A stretch of 9,658 nucleotides of DNA from positions 1-9,658 of the forward strand of contig PMWR01000536.1 in the NCBI GenBank assembly GCA_003166055.1, read 5' to 3'. Positions 1 through 6,141 of the stretch are shown here, piece after piece. Source of the stretch: Acidobacteriaceae bacterium (GTDB lineage: Bacteria; Acidobacteriota; Terriglobia; Terriglobales; Acidobacteriaceae). A model generated the notes under the pieces. That model was not told the origin of the DNA. It ran no database searches and worked only from the letters and a program-made list of their open reading frames with translations. Position 1 is the first letter of the stretch. Every line of letters starts with the position of its first letter. Both the position numbers and the translations under genes were made by a program.

Positions 1-15
1 TACTTAAATTGAAAA

Positions 16-27
16 TGCTCTAGAGCA
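16..27. promoter_or_regulatory. 12-bp perfect palindrome before first gene
   Basis: TGCTCTAGAGCA is its own reverse complement and ends 4 bases before the ATG at 32. No clear Shine-Dalgarno sequence is visible there, so the palindrome occupies the place where one would be. It could be an operator or simply chance. The upstream part of the promoter is outside the window. Confidence 0.25.
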
Positions 28-31
28 CTCT

Positions 32-736
32 ATGGACCCGGAATTCTCCAGGCTTGTTGATGCCGCCGCCGATATCAGTACCTCCGGCAGATGGGCCGCC
101 GTCAATGCGCGAATTGAGCATCTGGCGGCAAATCCTGGCACCGATAATGAATGGCACGTCCAGGTCCTCGCTTCTCTCTGCTTCCAGGTTTTTTCAGAAT
201 ACTTGCTGCTGAAACGCGCCTATGAAGAAGGACGAGAGGACGAATCATCCCTACTCGCCTGGCGCGCGCGAAATCTGCTGGAACTTTTGATCTGGTCTAT
301 CTATTGCTCGAAAAAACAGGAAAATGCACGTCGGCTATATGAGGACGCAGGCCGCGACACTATAGGTGTTTTCAGCGCGTTCGCAAAGTGGGGAGCCGCA
401 ACGGCTCAAGCTCCTGATTTTCTCGAGTTATTTAGAAACGCGAAGCAAGATCTGTCCAGCCGAGCAGCAGCGGATGGCATTGAGTCTCTAGACGGACCTT
501 ATCGGCTGGTCAGCGAAGCAGCTAAAGAGTGTGGTATCGGAGACCACTTTAGCGTCAGCTACAAAGTGTTGTCCAAGTTCTCTCACCCAACCGCCATGCG
601 AATTCTAGCGCCTCCTGATAAAGGAAAAACCGCCCTCCAAAGGGATTATTTCTTCAGCCATGGTTGTCTCTTCTTTACCGGTGCGTTCGCATCCCTCGAA
701 GGCCAGTTGAAGCAGGGAATGGAACAGGCGACTTAG
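32..736 (+). CDS. Hypothetical alpha-helical protein (DUF5677/HEPN-like?)
   Basis: A 234-residue protein of unknown function. The ATG at 32 is the only usable start, because an in-frame TAA lies at 5-7 and no other start codon lies between. No signal peptide or transmembrane segment is visible. Composition is strongly helical, with a core around residues 70-105 (the ARNLLELLIWSIYC stretch) and a conserved-looking LSKFSHPTA segment near residues 182-190. The pairing of an RNLLE helix with a later 'S-x-HP' motif recalls DUF5677 and some HEPN-fold proteins. That link is from memory and weak: no clear catalytic RxxxxH motif was found. The gene converges on the minus-strand DUF2784 side, and the preceding neighbour lies outside the window. 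Confidence 0.75.
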   Translation: MDPEFSRLVDAAADISTSGRWAAVNARIEHLAANPGTDNEWHVQVLASLCFQVFSEYLLLKRAYEEGREDESSLLAWRARNLLELLIWSIYCSKKQENARRLYEDAGRDTIGVFSAFAKWGAATAQAPDFLELFRNAKQDLSSRAAADGIESLDGPYRLVSEAAKECGIGDHFSVSYKVLSKFSHPTAMRILAPPDKGKTALQRDYFFSHGCLFFTGAFASLEGQLKQGMEQAT

Positions 737-834
737 GCAGGCGAACTCTCTCGCACTTTCGTGAAGCGCCCGGTGAAAGAAATGCGGGTCGCTTGCTGGC
801 GCGTCTGCGCGTCCGTCAGGACGATGTTCTTCAT
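733..834 (-). CDS. Possible 33-residue ORF, doubtful
   Basis: A short ORF (MKNIVLTDAQ...) begins 14 bases after the stop of the DUF2784 gene on the same strand. Its TAA overlaps the TAG of the convergent gene that ends at 736. The sequence is polar and basic with no recognised domain, and there is no good ribosome-binding site. It is listed because it would be the only content of the 737-848 gap and sits in operon-like position. It may be no more than non-coding tail. Confidence 0.18.
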   Translation of the reverse strand: MKNIVLTDAQTRQQATRISFTGRFTKVRESSPA

Positions 835-848
835 TTCATTGCCGCTAG

Positions 849-1235
849 CTAGGGCAGTCGAGCGATCCAAACTTGCCGGCCATAGAACGCAAGATTCAGA
901 GCGCAGATGATTACCGCCGCAATCGTTAGCATGGTTGAAGAAATATCCGGATAGACCAGCTTGTCCAAGTAATGGAGCAGGAACCCGCCCTGGGCAGGCT
1001 CGACTCCGGCGTTGCCTTCGAGCCAGTTCTCCAGCAGAGTCAAAGGACACGGCCAAGGAAGCAGTTCCGTAAGGATTCCCCACACAAGAGAACCGACATG
1101 CAGCCAGCGAAGAATCGGGCGCGAGCGTGTCAGCAAGGCACCGAAAACAACCCACAAGATGAACAGCGCATGCAGGAAGAGAACAGAAATCGCGAGTGCG
1201 GAATAGAAGTTCGAGGCCAGGACAGCTGCATGCAT
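849..1235 (-). CDS. DUF2784 family small membrane protein
   Basis: A 128-residue integral membrane protein of unknown function. Hydrophobic segments lie at about residues 12-34, 44-60 and 99-118, giving three or four helices. The signature that identifies DUF2784 is visible: the ILWVVFGALL helix, then WLHVGSLVWGILTELLPWPCPLT, LLENWL, and GGFLLHYLDKLVYP. Usual length for the family is about 120-140 residues, so this copy looks complete. The start chosen is ATG 1235-1233, and no strong Shine-Dalgarno is visible. It is divergent from dinB, with 91 bp between the two starts, so the promoters probably share that interval. The C-terminal end has a short basic tail after the last helix. Confidence 0.88.
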   Translation of the reverse strand: MHAAVLASNFYSALAISVLFLHALFILWVVFGALLTRSRPILRWLHVGSLVWGILTELLPWPCPLTLLENWLEGNAGVEPAQGGFLLHYLDKLVYPDISSTMLTIAAVIICALNLAFYGRQVWIARLP

Positions 1236-1326
1236 CTCTAGAATTTATCGCAACGACAGTTAACGATCCGCCCGATACGCGTTCGCCCCGTTCTGCAACC
1301 CGGGTTAGTATTCTTGTCGAAAGATT
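1236..1326. promoter_or_regulatory. Divergent promoter region, DUF2784 / dinB
   Basis: Ninety-one bases separate the two divergent start codons, so both promoters must lie here or overlap the genes. A 10-bp perfect palindrome AACCCGGGTT occupies 1297-1306, about 20 bases before the dinB GTG. A possible -10 (TAGTAT) begins at 1306, but its -35 is poor. No SOS box of the E. coli (CTG-N10-CAG) or Gram-positive (CGAAC...GTTCG) type was recognised, so there is no sequence support for LexA control of dinB. Confidence 0.35.
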
Positions 1327-2388
1327 GTGCGAAAAATCATCCATTGCGACATGGACGCTTTTTACGCTTCTGTCGAGCAGCGCGATAATCTGCAGCTGCG
1401 CGGCAAGCCCGTGATCGTTGCTTGGCAGGCCAATCGCTCTGTCGTCTGCGCTGCTTCGTACGAGGCTAGGAGTTTCGGTGTGCATTCGGCCATGCCGGCA
1501 ATGCGAGCGGAACGCTTGTGTCCGGATGCGATCTTCGTACCTCCGGATTTCGCACGCTATCGCCAGGTCTCGCGCAGCGTGCGGGAAATCTTCGGGCGTC
1601 ATACAGACCTAATAGAACCCCTGTCTCTCGACGAAGCATACCTCGACGTCACCGAGAACAAGACTGGCTTGGCGACAGCTATCCTAGTGGCTCGCACGAT
1701 CCGTGACCAAATCCGTCAGGAATTGCATCTGACAGCCTCAGCGGGAGTTGCGCCAAACAAGTTCTTGGCAAAGCTCGCCTCTGACTGGCGCAAACCCGAT
1801 GGACTCTTTGTCATCCAGCCCGAGGACATAGACGCGTTTTTGCTGCCATTGCCTGTTGGACGCTTGCCTGGCGTCGGCAAAGTTACGGAAGAGAAGCTGG
1901 CGAACCTTGGAGCACATACCGTGAGGGACCTCCGAACTCTCGAGTTGCCCTTACTCGAACAACACTTCGGCCGCTATGGTCAGCGCCTGCACGAGCTTGC
2001 CCTCGGTCTCGACCATAACCCAGTTGTCCCGGACAGACCGACACAATCGATATCCGTTGAGGATACTTTTGAGCACGACGTGCTGTTGCCGGAAACTGAG
2101 CCCATGATCCGGGGCCTTGCAGAAAAGCTTTGGTGTGCTTCGCGTAAAGAACCACGGATGGCACGCACGGTTGTCCTCAAGCTGAAGACAAGCGAGTTCA
2201 AGATTCTCACTCGCAGCCATACGCCAGGCTTCCCACCCTCCTCCTGCGAAGAATTGACTGACATCGCCTTGAAGCTGCGAGAGCGGGTCGATCTCGGTCT
2301 GCAGCAACGCTATCGGCTCGTTGGCGTTGGCTTGAGCAACTTTCGGGAATCCGAAGACACTATTGCGCAACCGGTTCTTTTCGAATAA
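1327..2388 (+). CDS. dinB: DNA polymerase IV (Y-family, DinB)
   Basis: A 353-residue translesion DNA polymerase that copies damaged templates with low fidelity. The GTG at 1327 fits the family exactly: translation begins MRKIIHCDMDAFYASVE, where Asp8 is the first metal ligand. The palm motif LSLDEAYLD supplies Asp102 and Glu103, matching D8/D103/E104 of E. coli Pol IV. A helix-hairpin-helix of the thumb (LPGVGKVTEEKLANLG) lies near residues 180-195, and the little-finger domain follows from about residue 240. The protein ends QPVLFE, a plausible QxxLF beta-clamp binding motif in the usual extreme C-terminal place. All catalytic residues are present and length is normal (about 350), so it should be active. 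The neighbours suggest no cassette with imuA/dnaE2. Confidence 0.96.
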   Translation: MRKIIHCDMDAFYASVEQRDNLQLRGKPVIVAWQANRSVVCAASYEARSFGVHSAMPAMRAERLCPDAIFVPPDFARYRQVSRSVREIFGRHTDLIEPLSLDEAYLDVTENKTGLATAILVARTIRDQIRQELHLTASAGVAPNKFLAKLASDWRKPDGLFVIQPEDIDAFLLPLPVGRLPGVGKVTEEKLANLGAHTVRDLRTLELPLLEQHFGRYGQRLHELALGLDHNPVVPDRPTQSISVEDTFEHDVLLPETEPMIRGLAEKLWCASRKEPRMARTVVLKLKTSEFKILTRSHTPGFPPSSCEELTDIALKLRERVDLGLQQRYRLVGVGLSNFRESEDTIAQPVLFE

Positions 2389-2419
2389 CACGAATATGAG
2401 CCCAGTCCAGCCTCAGGCT

Positions 2420-3145
2420 CTAGATGGTGATGAGTCCGCGGCGTAGACCAATCGCGGCCGCCTCTGTGCGGGTGGATGCGCCCAGCTTTCCCAGAATGGA
2501 GCTGATGTGAAACTTGACGGTATGGGCTGAGATATTGAGATGCGCGGCGATCTCTTTATTCGACAGGCCCTCCATCATCATCTCAAGCACTTCCCGCTCC
2601 CGCAGGGTGAGGTGCTCTGGAGAAGCGTCGGCGATGGGAGGGGTGCTTCCCACAGAGTCCTCGACTTCGTCGCGGGAATGAGCGAGCAGACCCTGGCGCA
2701 CAAGATCGGCCAGATCGCCCGAGAGCGTAAGCAATCCGGCCGCGGCGCTGTGGACGGCTGCGGCCAACTCAGCTCCGGTTGCGTCACCCAGAAGAACGGC
2801 TTGCACTCCGCCGGCAAGAGCTGCCGTTGCGCTGACAAGATCTGCTTCGTCGGCCAGCAGCACGATAGGGACTGCGAGAGCGATCAATTCATCCCAGATT
2901 GTCTCCGATGACTGAGCTTCGAGGTGCAGGAGCACCACGTCGGGATCGTTCTCCGCGATTGCCGATGGCAGGCCGTCGGCGCCGCTAATCGCGCCCACAA
3001 AGTGCACACTGGGCTGCTTCTCAAGAAGGCGCTCCAGTCCTGCGCGAGTGATCGACGAGGCAGCGGAGATCAGCACGCGCAACGGCTTGACCGATGGCCG
3101 ATGGTGCTTTGGCTTGCGCATGCTGCTGAGCCCGCTGCTCGACAT
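2420..3145 (-). CDS. NarL/LuxR-type regulator with degenerate receiver
   Basis: A 241-residue protein with a response-regulator receiver fold at about 21-140 and a LuxR-type helix-turn-helix at about 177-238 (LTLREREVLEMMMEGLSNKEIAAHLNISAHTVKFHISSIL, read in parts). The DNA-binding half is canonical. The receiver is not: the acidic pair is Ala28-Ala29, the phosphoacceptor Asp is His74 (VVLLHLE), the switch Thr is Ala98 and the conserved Lys is Gly120 (LLGDAT). It therefore cannot be phosphorylated in the usual way. The ATG at 3145 is favoured by an AAGG-type site within the end of the upstream protease gene. It starts 2 bases after the protease stop, so the genes are very probably co-transcribed and perhaps translationally coupled. 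The gene converges on dinB with 31 bp between, and no strong terminator is visible. Confidence 0.92.
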   Translation of the reverse strand: MSSSGLSSMRKPKHHRPSVKPLRVLISAASSITRAGLERLLEKQPSVHFVGAISGADGLPSAIAENDPDVVLLHLEAQSSETIWDELIALAVPIVLLADEADLVSATAALAGGVQAVLLGDATGAELAAAVHSAAAGLLTLSGDLADLVRQGLLAHSRDEVEDSVGSTPPIADASPEHLTLREREVLEMMMEGLSNKEIAAHLNISAHTVKFHISSILGKLGASTRTEAAAIGLRRGLITI

Positions 3146-3147
3146 GG

Positions 3148-4065
3148 TTATCGCCTTGGCCGGTCTCCCAGCGCAACCTCCACCTCAGTAGCATTTCCGG
3201 CTCGTAGCACACGCAGCTTTACCACTTCTCCAGTGCGTTTCAGCGCGAGCATGTGGTGGACGTGGCGGAATCCTTGGACCGGCTGCGCGTCGACGCTGGT
3301 GATCAGGTCGCCCAGATAGATGCCTGCCTGCTTAGCCGGCCCGTCGGGCGCGACGTGCATGACCAGCAGGCCATGCTCCTGATCGGAACCGGCACTGGCG
3401 CGCCACTCTTGTGGCAAGGGAACTTCCTGCATAGCGATGCCAAAGTAGGGCTGCGCGATATGGCCATGCTCCAACAGTTCTTTGAGCACGCGATCGACGG
3501 TCTCGTTGGGCAGCGTGATGACCGACTCGCGTGCAAGGACCGAACTGTTGACGCCTAACAGTTCACCCCGACCGTTGACCAGCGCGCTGCCAGACTGGCC
3601 GGGATAGAGGCGAACGTCGGGGCGCAAGAGGCGGTCGATCTGACCCCCGCGCCACGAGTGCCATGGCCCACCGATACGGGCGACGACTCCAGCGCTGGCG
3701 GAGAGTTCGCCACGGCCGGAACGCGAGACCGCCAGCACCAACTCACCGACCTTCGCGCCGGAGGCGAGGGGCAAGGCCGCGAGAATTGCCGAGCTTTCAA
3801 TATGGACCGCAGCGAGGTCCGTCGTGTTGTCGCGGCCGGCAACCGCTCCCTTCACCCTGCTGCCGTCCGGCAGAATGACACTGACCTCGTCGGCACGTCG
3901 GACGAGATGGCTCGCTGTGACGATAATGCCGGGTTTCCAATGAACGCCGCTGGCGGCGACGCGATGGCCAGCAATGACGGCGACGATAGCCCTTCCCGTC
4001 TGCTCGGCGAGCGTGGATGTGTGGTTCGATATGGATTCCCAGACTTGGTTGGCGGTGCTACCCAT
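3148..4065 (-). CDS. HtrA-like (S1C) serine protease with PDZ domain, no export signal
   Basis: A 305-residue trypsin-fold protease. The triad is readable: His53 in VTASHLV, Asp83 in NTTDLAAV and Ser158 in PGQSGSALV (family: GNSGGP). One PDZ domain covers roughly 206-300 (PYFGIAMQEV ... GPAKQAGIYLGDLITSVDAQPV). Unlike DegP/DegS-type enzymes, the N-terminus (MGSTANQVWESISNH) has no signal peptide or anchor, so it is predicted to be cytoplasmic. The start is well supported by an AGGAG site at 4072-4076, six bases before the ATG. It is first in a two-gene unit with the degenerate NarL-type regulator. Substrate is unknown, and a regulatory role toward the neighbour is inference. The GQSGSA active-site loop departs from GNSGGP, so reduced or altered activity is possible. 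Confidence 0.9.
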   Translation of the reverse strand: MGSTANQVWESISNHTSTLAEQTGRAIVAVIAGHRVAASGVHWKPGIIVTASHLVRRADEVSVILPDGSRVKGAVAGRDNTTDLAAVHIESSAILAALPLASGAKVGELVLAVSRSGRGELSASAGVVARIGGPWHSWRGGQIDRLLRPDVRLYPGQSGSALVNGRGELLGVNSSVLARESVITLPNETVDRVLKELLEHGHIAQPYFGIAMQEVPLPQEWRASAGSDQEHGLLVMHVAPDGPAKQAGIYLGDLITSVDAQPVQGFRHVHHMLALKRTGEVVKLRVLRAGNATEVEVALGDRPRR

Positions 4066-4323
4066 TGCTCACTCCTGATGCATAGAATTCTGCTTCGGGT
4101 TCAAGCATGGCAGCACGGATGGAAGCGCACATCCGGCAAATGGGCAGGGACGGGACTGGAAGGATGGGCGGGGACGACAGGAAGCCGCCCCGGGGACGAC
4201 GACACAGTTGATGGTGGATCGTGAAGCTGAGCCGCCGGCTACGTCGGTTTTGGTTGCATGGCCACAGCGGCATTGGCGGAGCCGATTTGATTCCAGTACG
4301 CTCTGGATACGTGATGGGGGCCT
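4066..4323 (-). promoter_or_regulatory. Leader of protease-regulator operon with G-rich tract
   Basis: This 258-bp interval has no convincing gene. The good ribosome-binding site AGGAG (4072-4076) belongs to the protease. On the plus strand, G-runs of three or more occur at 4142-4144, 4147-4149, 4152-4154, 4166-4168 and 4170-4173, the spacing expected of a possible G-quadruplex. The nonamer GGGGACGAC occurs twice (4170-4178, 4192-4200). A short GGGCGG/CCGCCC inverted repeat overlaps the same area. No confident -35/-10 pair was found. Confidence 0.4.
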
Positions 4324-4343
4324 TCAAGTCCGCTTCTTGCTAG
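4324..4343 (-). pseudogene. Detached 3' end of the 102-residue gene
   Basis: If the IS5 element and one CTAG copy are removed, the reading frame of the minus-strand gene at 5147-5449 continues here as Ala-Ser-Lys-Lys-Arg-Thr and stops at TGA (4326-4324). This short piece is therefore the native C-terminal end of that gene, cut off by the insertion. The frame join is exact and gives a natural-looking basic tail. Confidence 0.7.
4340..4343. repeat. Target-site duplication CTAG, left of IS5
   Basis: CTAG stands directly outside the left inverted repeat and again at 5157-5160 outside the right one. It fits the YTAR target of IS5-family elements. A 2-bp TA duplication with a C/G-ended element would give the same sequence, so the exact boundary is ambiguous by one base at each end. 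Confidence 0.75.
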
Positions 4344-4358
4344 GGCGTGTTAACACTA
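4344..4358 (+). repeat. IS5 left inverted repeat
   Basis: GGCGTGTTAACACTA, identical to the reverse complement of 5142-5156. The orfB stop codon (4358-4356) lies inside this repeat. Confidence 0.93.
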
Positions 4359-4791
4359 TCGCAAGGCTTCGACGATTAGCGCGAAGTTGAGAAATCCAAG
4401 AAAGAGGGCGTCGAGTTTGTCGAAGCGGGAGAAGATGCGGCGGAAGCCCTTGAGTCGTCGAAACAAGCGTCTACTTCGTTGCGCTTGCGGTAGAGAGCCT
4501 TGTCGTACTGCCACGGTTCCAGGCGATTGCTTTTGGGGGGGAACCACCGGGATAAAGCCGAAATCCAGCGCTAGCTGCCGGGTTTCGTTGTCTTCGGAGG
4601 CGCGATCCATGATCAGATGCAGGGGCGCGGGCAGCGGTCCGATGCCGCCCAGCAACAGGCGGCCCTGCTTGGCATCGGAGGCTTGGCCGGGAGACAGCGC
4701 GAAGCTTATGGCCGTTCGAGCATTCGCGGCAACCATAGGAATCTTGGTGGCCCATCCGCCGCGGCACTTGCCGATGGCTTGGGGACCGTTT
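4356..4791 (-). pseudogene. IS5 transposase orfB (DDE C-terminal half), catalytic Glu lost
   Basis: Reached from orfA by a -1 shift on the A8 run at 4796-4789. It then reads NGPQAIGK, GGWATKIPMVAANA and on to VEALR. The second catalytic Asp is in LIMDRASEDNETR. The third element, the Y-2-R-3-E-6-K signature, is damaged. A seventh C in the homopolymer at 4535-4541 shifts the frame and a missing base near 4469-4470 restores it, so about 23 residues are out of frame. In the corrected frame they read KSNRLEPWQYDKALYRKRNEV followed by E-RLFRRLK, which is exactly the family signature. As written, Tyr, Arg and catalytic Glu are absent, so no activity is expected. The frame stays open. A sequencing error pair would give the same picture. 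Confidence 0.85.
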
Positions 4792-5113
4792 TTTTTAAAG
4801 CGCCCGTACCGTCAGGATGCACCTTGACGATAGTGGAGTCCAGCTTGACGGCGGTGATGGTGATGCGCACGATCTGCTGGCGCTGCAATTGCTCAAAGAT
4901 GCGATCCAATACGCCGTTCTTGGACCAGCGGTTCATGCGGGTGTAGATGGTGTGCCAGTTGCCGAAACGCTTGGGAAGCCCACGCCATTTGCAGCCTTGC
5001 TCGGCGACATACAGAATTGCGTTCAACACCGCCAGATTGGTCAGGCTCACGTTGCCGCGCTGACGGGGAAGACTGGACTCGATGCGAGCGTACTGAGCCT
5101 CGGTAATCTCCAT
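4706..5113 (-). CDS. IS5 transposase orfA (N-terminal half)
   Basis: N-terminal DUF4096-like domain (MEITEAQYARIESSLP, then NAILYVAEQGCKWRGLP and the GNWHTIYTRMNRW motif), followed by the first catalytic Asp in VKLDST. The start at 5113 is preferred because family members begin at MEITE-like sequence. An in-frame ATG at 5140 would add nine residues encoded right beside the inverted repeat. After the slippery run the zero frame continues for about 28 junk residues to a stop at 4708-4706. The full-length enzyme needs the -1 shift into orfB. The orfA part itself looks intact. Confidence 0.88.
   Translation of the reverse strand: MEITEAQYARIESSLPRQRGNVSLTNLAVLNAILYVAEQGCKWRGLPKRFGNWHTIYTRMNRWSKNGVLDRIFEQLQRQQIVRITITAVKLDSTIVKVHPDGTGALKKTVPKPSASAAADGPPRFLWLPRMLERP
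4789..4798 (-). other. Programmed -1 frameshift site (A8) in IS5 transposase
   Basis: On the coding (minus) strand the sequence is TTAAAAAAAACGG. In the orfA frame it reads TTA AAA AAA ACG. Slipping back one base gives AAA AAC GGT, which opens the conserved KKNGPQAIGK sequence of the family. Runs of A at this point are the normal way IS427-type elements fuse orfA to orfB. Confidence 0.8.
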
Positions 5114-5141
5114 GAACCGGAGAATACCATAAAATCCCATT

Positions 5142-5156
5142 TAGTGTTAACACGCC
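5142..5156 (-). repeat. IS5 right inverted repeat
   Basis: Reverse complement of 4344-4358 with no mismatch. It supplies the TAA stop (5149-5147) that now ends the interrupted host gene. The flanking CTAG duplication is at 5157-5160. Confidence 0.93.
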
Positions 5157-5449
5157 CTAGCACCGTAAAACGTAGCCTCGCCATCCACCACAACCGCGAC
5201 GAACTTGTTACTTTGTGCGTCCTTGAATTGCACGACCTGATGACCTCTTCGCGCCAACTGCCCCCATCGGCTCGGCTTCTCCGGGTTCTGTTCGATCGCC
5301 TGATATACGTGCCCCCCGACTGTGAACGCTGCGGTTCTCAGGTGCTGCCGACTCGAAGGGCGAACAGGTATCGACTTACCATCCACACTCACAGACGTAC
5401 TCGTCATTAGCATCGTGGCAATCGACTTTAGGGTCTCGGCCTCAATCAT
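5147..5449 (-). CDS. Small hypothetical protein, C-terminus replaced by IS5 insertion
   Basis: A 100-residue soluble protein of unknown function with no signal peptide or membrane segment. The conserved-looking core is FTVGGHVYQAIEQNPEKPSR followed by WGQLARRGHQVVQFKD and FVAVVVDGEATFYG. I recall similar small proteins in Acidobacteria, which is not verified. The start ATG at 5449 has a GGAAG-type ribosome-binding site in the 15-bp gap after the DUF2461 stop, so the two genes form an operon. The IS5 element entered after codon 97, and the protein now ends Ala-Arg-Ala-Cys. Restoring the empty site gives a 102-residue product ending ASKKRT. Only the last few residues are altered, so the protein may still work. 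Confidence 0.8.
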   Translation of the reverse strand: MIEAETLKSIATMLMTSTSVSVDGKSIPVRPSSRQHLRTAAFTVGGHVYQAIEQNPEKPSRWGQLARRGHQVVQFKDAQSNKFVAVVVDGEATFYGARAC

Positions 5450-5464
5450 TGGTTCACTTCCCGC

Positions 5465-6118
5465 CTAGAACTTCAGCCCCAGAGCCTTAGTGGTGAACTC
5501 CACGAGCGGCGACATCTTTCGGCATGCCGAGACGAAATCCCGCATCAGTCTGGCGCTGCAGATTTGCTCGTCACTAAGCGCAACCGACGCCACAAAGTCT
5601 CTAAAGGGGTGACTGGCATCAAATCCACGCGGCGGCCGCGACAGTCTGTCGCCCTCAAGAGTGAGCTTTTTCCGGACCTTGGCCCATTGCTCCGTGTCGC
5701 GCGCAATGGCCGTACGCACTCTGGTCAGAGCCCGGTTGTCCGGATGCCAGATGCCTGCCGCGACGAAACAATTGTCTGGTTCAAGGTGCAGATAGAAAAC
5801 TGGCGCATCAGCGTCCTTGCCACTGGAATGAGAAAAGTGAATGCCAACATGCGTCTTGAAGGGACGCTTGTCATCGGAGAAGCGGATATCGCGATAAATG
5901 CGAAACAGGGAGCCGCGGGTGGGCCGCGCATCGGCGACAAAGAAAGGACTGACCCTTTCCAGCTGAGGTGCAAAGCCGCCAATGAACGACAGGGCCGGTT
6001 CGACAATATACGCTTGGTATCGCGCCTTGTTCTTCGCAAACCAGTTGCGGTCGTTGTTCCGCTTTAGCTGCCTCAGAAATACAAAAACTTCTGGGCTGAA
6101 GAAAGCCGTCTCAGCCAT
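5465..6118 (-). CDS. DUF2461 domain protein
   Basis: A 217-residue protein of the DUF2461 (TIGR02453) family, whose function is not established. Recognisable features are the FFSPEVFVFLRQLKRNNDRNWF opening (read in part), then RIYRDIRFSDDKRPFKTHVGIHF, the FYLHLEPDNCFVAAGIWHPD strand region and a C-terminal TKALGLKF-like ending. Length is normal for the family, and the protein appears cytosolic. The start is supported by GGGGAG at 6130-6125, six bases before the ATG. It is first gene of the pair with the small protein at 5147-5449. The IS21 element begins only 47 bases upstream of the start codon, so the native promoter has probably been displaced or replaced. Confidence 0.9.
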   Translation of the reverse strand: MAETAFFSPEVFVFLRQLKRNNDRNWFAKNKARYQAYIVEPALSFIGGFAPQLERVSPFFVADARPTRGSLFRIYRDIRFSDDKRPFKTHVGIHFSHSSGKDADAPVFYLHLEPDNCFVAAGIWHPDNRALTRVRTAIARDTEQWAKVRKKLTLEGDRLSRPPRGFDASHPFRDFVASVALSDEQICSARLMRDFVSACRKMSPLVEFTTKALGLKF

Positions 6119-6141
6119 CGCAATCTCCCCGGTGCAACGTT

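Larger units (their letters stand above)
4344..5156 (-). mobile_element. IS5-family insertion sequence (IS427-like), about 813 bp
   Basis: The ends are perfect 15-bp inverted repeats, GGCGTGTTAACACTA at 4344-4358 and its reverse complement at 5142-5156. The element is flanked by CTAG on both sides. Its length and its two overlapping transposase frames, orfA then orfB, are typical of the IS427 subgroup. Transcription runs on the minus strand, the same direction as the gene it interrupts. The inner ten bases of each repeat (GTGTTAACAC) are themselves palindromic. The transposase has lost its catalytic Glu through compensating indels (see orfB), so the copy is probably immobile unless helped in trans. 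Confidence 0.93.

Noticed and set aside
733..1602. 289-residue minus-strand ORF overlapping dinB and DUF2784
   Set aside because: It runs antisense through the conserved dinB start and out of frame with DUF2784, with no recognisable domain. Only its last 33 codons fall outside other genes and are listed separately as doubtful.
2389..2419. AGCC-TCA-GGCT inverted repeat between dinB and the regulator gene
   Set aside because: The stem is only four pairs with no T-run on either strand, so it is not a convincing bidirectional terminator.
4058..4327. 89-residue minus-strand ORF in the protease leader
   Set aside because: No ribosome-binding site, no recognisable sequence, and Arg/Pro-rich composition. 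It also overlaps the start of the protease gene out of frame.
4344..5156. CRISPR or tRNA-linked integration as explanation of the repeats
   Set aside because: There are only two inverted copies with a transposase between them and CTAG outside, which is fully explained by an IS5 element. No tRNA or spaced direct-repeat array was seen anywhere in the window.
5564..6067. 167-residue plus-strand ORF across DUF2461
   Set aside because: Antisense shadow of a clear DUF2461 coding region with no domain of its own.
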